This document shows, in pieces, positions 1-4,788 of a stretch of 5,015 nt of DNA (its first letter is position 1; the number at the start of each line of letters is the position of its first letter). The notes beneath the pieces were generated by a model. That model was not told the DNA's origin and ran no database searches. It saw only the letters and a program-made list of their open reading frames with translations. The position numbers and the translations under genes are program-made. Source of the DNA: UBA5862 sp002408105 (GTDB lineage Bacteria > Pseudomonadota > Gammaproteobacteria > Pseudomonadales > UBA5862); the NCBI GenBank assembly GCA_034189125.1, contig JAXHVB010000122.1, positions 1-5,015 of the forward strand. The letters are read 5' to 3'.

Positions 1-321
1 GTCGCCAACTCGTGTGACGCTGGGGACGCATACCTTCGAGTAATGCACTACCAGACGGGCACGGCAGCCCCCTTTGCGCCTCTGGGAACCGACTCCAGCG
101 TCACCCACAATTCCGGGGAGTTGGCGCTCGACTCGTACCACCTGGGGCCAGGGATTGCTTCGTCACCGGTGATTCATTCGGGCGCCGGCGGTGACGGTGT
201 CACCGTGATTACCCAACAATCGACGGGGACGGTTTCTGGAACCGGTGTGGGGCTGGCGCCTGTGGGCCAGGTGCGCCAGTCTTGGATCGAGTTGGATCCC
301 CAGGATGTGTTCTACGAGTAG
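1..321 (+). CDS. C-terminal end of a PilY1-like type IV pilus protein (5' end outside window)
   Basis: The reading frame is open from base 1 to a TAG at 319-321 and gives 106 residues, so the gene begins left of the window. The visible part starts with a Cys-x-Ala-Gly-x-Ala-Tyr-Leu-x(3)-His-Tyr-Gln-Thr-Gly stretch and continues with GPGIASSPVI, a glycine-rich strand (GDGVTVITQQSTGT) and a near-terminal QVRQSWIEL. This order resembles the C-terminal end of PilY1/PilC, where a Cys-Gly-x-Tyr-Leu-Tyr-x-Leu-x-Tyr-x-Thr-Gly segment of the beta-propeller domain is followed by a terminal SWREL-like motif. PilY1 proteins are large, exported, calcium-binding pilus-tip adhesins that promote type IV pilus extension and surface sensing. 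The propeller core and calcium site lie outside the window. The ATG at 43 is internal and is unlikely to be the true start. The assignment rests on pattern recognition of the tail only; another secreted beta-propeller protein is possible. Confidence 0.68.
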   Translation, partial: VANSCDAGDAYLRVMHYQTGTAAPFAPLGTDSSVTHNSGELALDSYHLGPGIASSPVIHSGAGGDGVTVITQQSTGTVSGTGVGLAPVGQVRQSWIELDPQDVFYE

Positions 322-336
322 GGGGCAACCCGGCAG

Positions 337-367
337 CGGCGTGCAGGGAAGGTGCCCCGGCACGCCG
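337..367 (+). terminator. Hairpin between convergent genes, probable transcription terminator
   Basis: CGGCGTGC at 337-344 pairs perfectly with GCACGCCG at 360-367. After one A-G mismatch, GGG at 346-348 can pair with CCC at 356-358, leaving a 7-nt loop. The hairpin starts 15 nt after the stop of the PilY1-like gene and lies 20 nt from the stop of the convergent ribonuclease gene, where a two-way terminator would sit. The T-tract is weak on the + side (TCTGTCTC) and absent on the minus side. It may therefore be an inefficient intrinsic terminator or simply a 3'-end stabilising hairpin. A competing pairing of GGGGCA (322-327) with TGCCCC (353-358) is also possible. Confidence 0.5.
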
Positions 368-386
368 TCTGTCTCACTCAGGCTGT

Positions 387-1796
387 CTAGAGTTGCACCC
401 GTTCGTTTAGACGGGGAACTTTGGCGAACCACCCCAGCTGATCAAACACCTGTTCTTGCAGCGGCATGATTTTTTCGAGCTCTCCGTGCACCAGGTAAAG
501 CCCACCGGCTGGGGGTTGCTCAAGTTGGCTGAGCCAGTCGAGCAACTGCTGTTGATCAGCGTGTGCCGAAAATCCACCCAGTGTATGTACCGCCGCATTG
601 ACCGCGATGTCCTCGCCAAACAGGCGAACGCGCTTGGCCCCATCGACGAGTGCGCGGCCCAGTGTCCCGCGCGCCTGAAAACCGGAGATCACCACATGGC
701 ACTGGCGGCGCCACAGGTTGTGCTTGAGGTGGTGGCGGATGCGGCCACCTGTGCACATGCCGCTTCCCGCGATGACCACCGCGCCCCCTTCGAGGCGGTT
801 GATTGCCATTGATTCCTGCGTCGACGAAGTGAGCCGCAACTTGGGTAGCCACTGGCTCCATTTGAGTTCATCGGTTCCGCCCAGCTGTTGCGCATCCGTC
901 TCGTTGAACAAGTGTCGGTGTCGCGCATAAATTTCGCTGGCGCCAATGGCCATGGGGCTGTCGAGAAACACATGGGTTTGGGGCAAGGCACCTCGGTGTT
1001 CGAACTCCCCCAACCGGTAGATCAGTTCCTGAGTCCGTCCCACCGCGAACGCTGGAATCAGCACATTGCCGCCTTCTTCATTGGCAGCACTAAGAATCTC
1101 CGCAAATTCCTCCAACGTCTCTTGGGTGTTGCGGTGACAGCGGTCTCCGTAGGTGGACTCAAGCAAAACGACGTCCGCGTGATGTACCGGGGTCGGGTCA
1201 CGCAGAAGGGCGCCATGGCTGTTGCCCAGATCGCCAGAGAACACCAGACGTTTGGCTTTCGGGGTTGCATCGATGTCTACGTTAACGATGGCTGAACCCA
1301 ATATGTGGCCTGCGTCGAGCAGGCGGATTGAAACACCGGAGACGACCTCCACCGCAGTTTCGTAGCGCAAAGCACGGCAGTGCTCAAGCGTCCGCGCCAC
1401 ATCTTCTTGGGTGAAAGCAGGTTCAAGTAGAGGTGCATTCGCCCTTTGCCTGCGCCTATTTTCCCATTCGACCTCGCGGCCCTCCAAAAAGGCTGCATCG
1501 AGCAGCATCAACTCCAGCAGGGCCAACGAAGCTGGGGTCAGGTGGATGCGTCCGGTGAATCCTGCTTTGACCAAGTGTGGCAAGCGCCCGGAGTGGTCGA
1601 GGTGAGCATGAGAAAGCACCACAGCATCGATCGATGCAGCATCGAAAGGGAAAGGGTTGCGATTGGATTTCTCCGCGCTGGATTCTCCTTGTCGCATCCC
1701 ACAATCGAGCAACACGCGCTGCCCAGCGTGTTCCAGCAGGTAGCAAGATCCGGTTACCTCTCGGGCACCGCCGAAAAATTGCAAAGTCGTGTGCAC
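387..1796 (-). CDS. MBL-fold beta-CASP ribonuclease-like protein with RNA-specificity domain (YSH1/CPSF73-type)
   Basis: This 469-residue protein starts at a GTG (1796-1794). The N-terminus (MHTTLQFFGGAREVTGSCYLLE) matches the usual first strand of the family, so the GTG start is convincing, although the ribosome site is poor (TAGAGAG). The metallo-beta-lactamase motif HAHLDH places metal ligands at His63, His65, Asp67 and His68, with His164 (DAGHILGSA) and Asp189 (FSGDLG) completing the site. The beta-CASP part carries ESTYGDR from Glu213, IPAFAVGRTQEL near 247-258, GSGMCTGGRIRHHL near 344-357 and GFQARGTLGRAL near 372-383. GGFSAHAD (407-414) and LVHGEL (435-440) mark the C-terminal RNA-specificity domain. 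All catalytic residues I can identify are present. The family comprises zinc-dependent RNA endo- and 5'-exonucleases, expected in the cytoplasm. The gene lies 11 nt downstream of the HAD phosphatase gene, so it is probably the last gene of that operon. Its RNA targets cannot be inferred. Confidence 0.93.
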   Translation of the reverse strand: MHTTLQFFGGAREVTGSCYLLEHAGQRVLLDCGMRQGESSAEKSNRNPFPFDAASIDAVVLSHAHLDHSGRLPHLVKAGFTGRIHLTPASLALLELMLLDAAFLEGREVEWENRRRQRANAPLLEPAFTQEDVARTLEHCRALRYETAVEVVSGVSIRLLDAGHILGSAIVNVDIDATPKAKRLVFSGDLGNSHGALLRDPTPVHHADVVLLESTYGDRCHRNTQETLEEFAEILSAANEEGGNVLIPAFAVGRTQELIYRLGEFEHRGALPQTHVFLDSPMAIGASEIYARHRHLFNETDAQQLGGTDELKWSQWLPKLRLTSSTQESMAINRLEGGAVVIAGSGMCTGGRIRHHLKHNLWRRQCHVVISGFQARGTLGRALVDGAKRVRLFGEDIAVNAAVHTLGGFSAHADQQQLLDWLSQLEQPPAGGLYLVHGELEKIMPLQEQVFDQLGWFAKVPRLNERVQL

Positions 1797-1807
1797 TTTA
1801 GAGCTCT

Positions 1808-2500
1808 CTAGACAGAAGGGTTTGCCGGGTGAGTGGCAGGCCTGTTTTCGTTGCTCAGAATCGGCCAGCCTCGGCGCCGTGCAATCCGTTTCAGCCGAAC
1901 GTCTGGGTTGACTGCGACTGGGTGCCCGACCTGCTCCAACAGGAACAAGTCATGTATGGAGTCGGCATATGCCCAGGTATTTTCCGGGAGGAAGCCCCCC
2001 AATGTCCAAAGTCGCCGCGCAAGCACAAGCTTGCGCGCCGCGTAGGGGTGGCTGGTTGGTGGCGACAGGCGATATCCCCGGGCGTTGTGGGGAGAAACAC
2101 TGGCGTAGTAGCCGGCACAGCTGAGTCGTTGGCAGAGGGCCTCGGCGATCAGGCTGTGGGTGCCGGTTAGAAGAACCACCTGGTCGCCGCGCTGGACATG
2201 GGTGTTCAGTTGCGCGACGGCCAACGGGTTCGCGTGCTGCGCAAGCAATCGATCGACCAGGCGGGCAGCGTCTTCCGCCAGAGACGCTTCGGTGCAGTGC
2301 CAAAGGTATGCCTTGTTCTTTTTCAGGACATCAGCCCCAAACACTGGCCCGTAGCGTAGATTGAAACCCACCCAGGCGAGCGCCTGTCGGAGACCGATTT
2401 TCCCGCTCTTGGCCAGTTGCTGGGCAAATACGAGTTCGGCACTCGGCCCATGGAAGAGTGTCCCGTCTACATCGAAAAGCACCAGTGGCGCAGGCCTCAT
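1808..2500 (-). CDS. HAD superfamily subfamily IB hydrolase (phosphatase)
   Basis: This 230-residue protein belongs to the phosphoserine-phosphatase-like branch of the HAD superfamily. Motif I is FDVDGTLF, with the nucleophile at Asp10 and the acid/base at Asp12. Motif II is LLTGT, with Thr112. Lys157 in a YAARK stretch is the likely motif III lysine. Motif IV is YADSIHDLFLLEQVGHPVAVNPD, with Asp180 and Asp184. The cap is the small helical insert between motifs I and II (about residues 17-100), as in class IB. I chose the ATG at 2500 because motif I then sits at the normal distance from the N-terminus. The open frame extends to 2902, but that extension lies inside the upstream gene and does not look like protein. 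The ATG overlaps the upstream stop as ATGA, with an AGGGG about 10 nt before it, suggesting translational coupling. Substrate is unproven. The position invites comparison with PgpC-type phosphatidylglycerophosphate phosphatases; a soluble phosphomonoesterase is the alternative. Confidence 0.9.
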   Translation of the reverse strand: MRPAPLVLFDVDGTLFHGPSAELVFAQQLAKSGKIGLRQALAWVGFNLRYGPVFGADVLKKNKAYLWHCTEASLAEDAARLVDRLLAQHANPLAVAQLNTHVQRGDQVVLLTGTHSLIAEALCQRLSCAGYYASVSPHNARGYRLSPPTSHPYAARKLVLARRLWTLGGFLPENTWAYADSIHDLFLLEQVGHPVAVNPDVRLKRIARRRGWPILSNENRPATHPANPSV

Positions 2501-3123
2501 GGGTTTGTGGCCCCTGGGGCCGCGCCATTTCGCCCACGCAGAAGAAAATCGACCACCACCGGAAGCCCGCGTACCAGGTTGAGTGCCACAGTGGACCCAA
2601 TTAACCAATTGGCGAGGGTGTGGATGAGGGGGCCATGGGTTGTCCACCCCGGGAAATTGAGCCACTGCAGCGGCATGAACAGAACCAGGTACCCGAAGGT
2701 GGTCGCCTTGAGCACCGCATACCCGATCCGCATGGAACGGCCCGATACCAAGGTTTGCATCATCAATGACCGGGTGCCGGCAAAGGGCGCGATGCCCTCT
2801 GATGCGTCGTGACTTCGAATGGCATCCACGATGGCGCCACGCACAATGAACAGAATGGGAACCCAAACTGGCGCGTATCCAAGGACCGCGAGGACCACCC
2901 AAAGCACGTTTTCAACGATGCGGTCGGCTGCTATATCAAAAAGCGCGCCGAACAACGTCGACTGGTTCTTCTTGCGTGCGACGTAGCCGTCCAACCCATC
3001 GCTCACAAATATCAGGATGAGCAGAGGCAAATTAAACAACTGCCACCAGGTCGGTGGGCTGTGCAGCAGCAACACCAATGCCAATAACAGCAACAAGCGA
3101 CTCAAAGTGATCAGGTTGGCCAT
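2497..3123 (-). CDS. CDP-alcohol phosphatidyltransferase family membrane protein (PgsA-like superfamily)
   Basis: From the ATG at 3123 the protein has 208 residues. It contains the complete signature D-x2-D-G-x2-A-R-x8-G-x3-D-x3-D: Asp42, Asp45, Gly46, Ala49, Arg50, Gly59, Asp63 and Asp67. These residues bind the metal and the CDP-lipid. Hydrophobic segments near 5-20, 27-41, 70-95, 135-152 and 167-193 fit an inner-membrane enzyme with about six helices. The family moves a phosphatidyl group from CDP-diacylglycerol to an alcohol such as glycerol 3-phosphate. Outside the signature I see no clear PgsA-specific pattern, so the acceptor is open. Start choice: NLITLSRLLLL is the standard N-terminus of the family. 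A GTG two codons earlier (3129) or a TTG at 3189 are possible starts, but the latter would add a non-hydrophobic 22-residue leader that crosses a promoter-like sequence. The stop overlaps the start of the HAD phosphatase gene by 4 nt. Confidence 0.9.
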   Translation of the reverse strand: MANLITLSRLLLLLALVLLLHSPPTWWQLFNLPLLILIFVSDGLDGYVARKKNQSTLFGALFDIAADRIVENVLWVVLAVLGYAPVWVPILFIVRGAIVDAIRSHDASEGIAPFAGTRSLMMQTLVSGRSMRIGYAVLKATTFGYLVLFMPLQWLNFPGWTTHGPLIHTLANWLIGSTVALNLVRGLPVVVDFLLRGRNGAAPGATNP

Positions 3124-3155
3124 AAACACATGCTCGCGTAGCGTAAAGTCGTCGA

Positions 3156-3172
3156 TTGGCGTACAACTTGCA
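3156..3172 (+). promoter_or_regulatory. Candidate sigma-54 (RpoN) promoter for the globin-stress protein operon
   Basis: The sequence TTGGCgtacaacTTGCA matches the -24/-12 consensus YTGGCAC-GRNNN-TTGCW in both core blocks, with the required 10 bp between the invariant GG and GC. It points toward the globin gene and predicts a transcript start near 3183, leaving a leader of about 210 nt. It lies outside the coding part of the phosphatidyltransferase if the ATG at 3123 is its start. If real, expression would need an AAA+ enhancer-binding activator. I cannot see a bound activator site, which would normally lie about 100-200 bp upstream, inside the neighbouring gene. The ACG after the -24 block is not matched, and a chance match is possible. 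Confidence 0.45.
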
Positions 3173-3307
3173 GCACTGCGTGACAACAACCCCAGTGCCG
3201 TGGATCCCGGAAACTGCGTATCGCACCCTACATGGCCGGTCGCCGTCGCTGTATGTGACCGATTGATGACGAAATAAGTTCGATGGGTTGGCGCTCCTTT
3301 CAGGGAA

Positions 3308-3322
3308 TTGGGTGGACCCCAA
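3308..3322. repeat. Short inverted repeat TTGGG-n5-CCCAA upstream of the globin gene
   Basis: TTGGG (3308-3312) and CCCAA (3318-3322) are exact inverted copies around a 5-base spacer. The element is about 70 bp before the globin start. It could be a regulator half-site pair or a small leader hairpin. With only 5 matching pairs it may also be chance. Confidence 0.25.
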
Positions 3323-3378
3323 ACGCGTCGGTCTGTGGCCGTGGGAACCAGCCTGTGGGACGAATCTCATACTACGAC

Positions 3379-3387
3379 AGGGAGGGG
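3379..3387 (+). promoter_or_regulatory. Strong Shine-Dalgarno site fixing the globin start
   Basis: AGGGAGGGG ends 6 bases before the ATG at 3394. It is by far the best purine-rich ribosome site in this window. It rules in favour of the 3394 start over the in-frame ATG at 3283, whose extra 37 residues do not resemble a globin N-terminus. Confidence 0.8.
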
Positions 3388-3393
3388 CCACGC

Positions 3394-3855
3394 ATGCCTT
3401 CACCGAATGAACTGCTGGCTCGTTTTCGTGCTCACTTCGACGTTTGGGTCGGCGACTCCTACAACGACGCATTCGTGAGCCGGTTCTACGACAATTTCTT
3501 TGCACAATCACACGAGATTGCCGAACGTTTTGCCGCGACCAACATGAGCATGCAGAAGACCATGCTCCACGACTCCCTGCACGATCTGCGGGATTTCACC
3601 ACCGACGAAACCGCCCGGCGCAATCTCCAGGGCGTTGCCGCACAGCACGACCAAGCCCATGCAAACATCCCTCCACGGCTTTATGATTTGTGGTTGGACA
3701 GCCTGATCGCAACCCTTAAAGACTTCGATCCTGACTTTGATCAACTCACCGAGCGGGCATGGCGCGAAGCTTTGGCGCCTGGGATTGCCCTGATGAAGGG
3801 GGCATACAAGAATAATGGGTGCGGCGTCACCAAAACGGGTGGCGCTGAGTCTTAG
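3394..3855 (+). CDS. Single-domain bacterial globin (flavohemoglobin-like heme domain)
   Basis: The protein has 153 residues, the length of one globin fold, with no flavin or NAD reductase domain and no obvious signalling domain. Expected heme-pocket residues can be placed: Tyr32 in FYDNFF (position B10), Phe46 in ERFAAT (CD1), Gln54 in MSMQKTML (E7) and the likely proximal His85 in AAQHDQAH (F8). The spacing resembles that of the heme domain of flavohemoglobins (Tyr29, Phe43, Gln53, His85 in E. coli Hmp). IPPRLYDLWLDSLI after the F helix and AWREALAPGIALMKGAY in the last helix are typical of proteobacterial globins. The Tyr/Gln distal pair is known to stabilise bound oxygen and suits oxygen or nitric oxide chemistry, but no reductase partner is seen here. 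His89 is a second histidine near the proximal site. The gene has a strong ribosome site and is followed after 17 nt by a universal stress protein gene, so the two are likely co-transcribed. Confidence 0.87.
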   Translation: MPSPNELLARFRAHFDVWVGDSYNDAFVSRFYDNFFAQSHEIAERFAATNMSMQKTMLHDSLHDLRDFTTDETARRNLQGVAAQHDQAHANIPPRLYDLWLDSLIATLKDFDPDFDQLTERAWREALAPGIALMKGAYKNNGCGVTKTGGAES

Positions 3856-3872
3856 TCGACGCGGGGGCAAAG

Positions 3873-4706
3873 GTGGCGTCTTACAAACGCATTTTGGTGG
3901 CATTGGATCCTGAAGCACCGGCGGAGGCGCTGATTCGGTGTGGCGTCGAGTTGGCACAGGCCGACCAGGGGACCTTGTATTGGTTCTCCTGCGCCCATGC
4001 ATCGTCAGAGGAGTTGGCTGCGTATGCGTCTGCACAGGACGCCAAGCGGCAACTTCTCGGCGTTGCACGTGCGCGCCTGAGTGGGTGGATGGCCCAAGCT
4101 CGAGAAGCTGGAGTTGCCATTGAGCTTGAGGTGTACTGGAACGATGACTGGCCGCAAAGCGCAGTGCACGCTGCCGCCCGGCGCGGCGCTGACTTGCTCC
4201 TGTGTGGTTTGCCGAAAGAAGACGCAGCCAATGCGCGGCTGACGGCCCGCGAGCGCACCCTGCTGCGGCGCAGTCCGTGCCCCGTGCTGGTGGTGAGGGA
4301 GGGTCGCGAATGGGCTGGACACACCCTGCTGTTGGCGGTCGACCTTGGCGCGGATGATCCGGCTCACGCTCGACTGAACACAGCGGTCGTCGAGCATGGC
4401 AAGCGGTTGGCTGAGGCTTTGGGCATGCAGCCGGTGCTGGTGGCCGCTACAGGTCGCGTGCTCGGCACCGGAGCCCGGGAGGCGCTGGTTTCCGAGGCGG
4501 CGCAGCGGTTTAGCCTTGAGCCGACTCAAGTGCGTCTGGGCCCAGGGGATGCGCTTGGCGTGCTGAGCGAGGCGGTCGATGCCCTGAATGCACCCGTGGT
4601 GGTCCTTGGCACAGTTGCCAGGCGCGGTTTGGCGGCGACGGTGCTTGGCAACACTGCCGAAGCCTTGCTCAAGGGCCTGAAGGTGGACCTCCTGGTGGTG
4701 AACTGA
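3873..4706 (+). CDS. Tandem-domain universal stress protein, UspE-like
   Basis: The 277-residue protein starts at a GTG (3873), preceded by GGGGG five bases upstream. The first residues, YKRILVALDP, are the standard first strand of a Usp domain, which supports this start. Domain 1 covers about residues 4-142 and ends in SPCPVLVVRE. Domain 2 covers about 150-277, beginning TLLLAVDLGADD and ending VDLLVVN. Domain 2 contains LGTVARRGLAATVLGNTAEALL (residues 245-266), close to the GTVxRxGxxxxxxGNTAE loop of UspE. This differs from the ATP-binding motif G-x2-G-x9-G-S/T: the second glycine is Ala249, and Asn260 follows Gly259. Domain 1 has GLPKEDAANARL in the same place and lacks the motif altogether. 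ATP binding is therefore doubtful. UspE-type proteins are cytoplasmic factors induced by growth arrest and linked to stress resistance, motility and adhesion. Pairing with a globin suggests induction under oxygen limitation or nitrosative stress; that is inference. Confidence 0.9.
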   Translation: MASYKRILVALDPEAPAEALIRCGVELAQADQGTLYWFSCAHASSEELAAYASAQDAKRQLLGVARARLSGWMAQAREAGVAIELEVYWNDDWPQSAVHAAARRGADLLLCGLPKEDAANARLTARERTLLRRSPCPVLVVREGREWAGHTLLLAVDLGADDPAHARLNTAVVEHGKRLAEALGMQPVLVAATGRVLGTGAREALVSEAAQRFSLEPTQVRLGPGDALGVLSEAVDALNAPVVVLGTVARRGLAATVLGNTAEALLKGLKVDLLVVN

Positions 4707-4710
4707 GCGG

Positions 4711-4720
4711 GCGGCGCCGC
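4711..4720. repeat. Perfect 10-bp palindrome GCGGCGCCGC after the stress protein gene
   Basis: The 10 bases read the same on both strands and begin 5 nt after the stop codon. There is no loop and no T-tract directly after it, so it is not a standard terminator. It may be an incidental GC-rich palindrome. Confidence 0.3.
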
Positions 4721-4733
4721 GCGCAATATTCGG

Positions 4734-4739
4734 TATACT
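4734..4739 (+). promoter_or_regulatory. Possible -10 box (TATACT) for the TetR-family gene
   Basis: TATACT differs from TATAAT at one base and lies 49 bp before the regulator start, in the only AT-rich patch of an 82-bp spacer. No recognisable -35 box is found 16-18 bp upstream, where the sequence is GC-rich. If this is a promoter it is weak or helped by another factor. Confidence 0.35.
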
Positions 4740-4755
4740 GCCGCTCACCACGGCA
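4739..4755 (+). promoter_or_regulatory. Inverted repeat TGCCG-n7-CGGCA: candidate TetR-type operator or weak terminator
   Basis: TGCCG (4739-4743) and CGGCA (4751-4755) form exact inverted arms around 7 bases. The element overlaps the expected transcript start if the TATACT box is used, a usual place for the self-operator of a TetR-family repressor. In RNA it would form a 5-bp stem followed by TTTCCCGTTTT, which could instead act as a weak terminator for the globin-stress protein operon. The sequence alone does not decide between these. Confidence 0.35.
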
Positions 4756-4788
4756 TTTCCCGTTTTCACCTCAGCCAGGGCGCTGTGC

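Larger units (their letters stand above)
3124..3393. other. Divergent intergenic control region
   Basis: These 270 bases separate the leftward lipid/phosphatase/ribonuclease operon from the rightward globin/stress-protein operon, so promoters for both should lie here. A sigma-54-like element (3156-3172), a short inverted repeat (3308-3322) and a 20-bp-spaced direct repeat (3333-3358) are listed separately. For the leftward operon the best sigma-70-like match I found is TTGTCA (3186-3181), then 17 bp, then TACGCC, which is poor in the -10 box. No convincing protein-coding frame crosses the region. Confidence 0.7.

Noticed and set aside
43..321. A complete 92-residue gene starting at the ATG at 43
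   Set aside because: The frame is open to base 1 and the residues before the ATG continue the same PilY1-like pattern, so this is the end of a longer gene.
888..1295. 135-codon plus-strand frame, and other frames at 456-812 and 1446-1811
   Set aside because: All lie opposite the beta-CASP ribonuclease gene, whose conserved motifs span the whole interval.
2501..2902. N-terminal extension of the HAD phosphatase frame by 134 codons
   Set aside because: It lies wholly inside the phosphatidyltransferase gene in another frame, reads as low-quality Arg/His/Pro-rich sequence, and would place HAD motif I far from the N-terminus. The ATG at 2500 is preferred.
3124..3189. Upstream TTG start for the phosphatidyltransferase, giving 230 residues
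   Set aside because: The extra 22 residues are not typical of the family, no good ribosome site fits, and the ATG at 3123 starts directly at the conserved NLITLSR segment. It cannot be fully excluded.
3263..3276. FNR/ANR-like box starting TTGAT
   Set aside because: The left half-site TTGAT is perfect, but the right half reads AAATA instead of ATCAA, so it does not support an FNR-type site.
3287..3303. Second sigma-54-like sequence TTGGCGCTCC...
   Set aside because: The -24 block is present, but no GC dinucleotide falls at the required -12 position.
3032..3511. 159-codon minus-strand frame spanning the divergent region
   Set aside because: Its Arg/Cys-rich translation has no recognisable domain, and it overlaps both the phosphatidyltransferase and globin genes.
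3508..4068. 186-codon minus-strand frame opposite the globin and stress protein genes
   Set aside because: The translation is Pro/Arg-rich without domain signals and is antisense to two well-supported genes.
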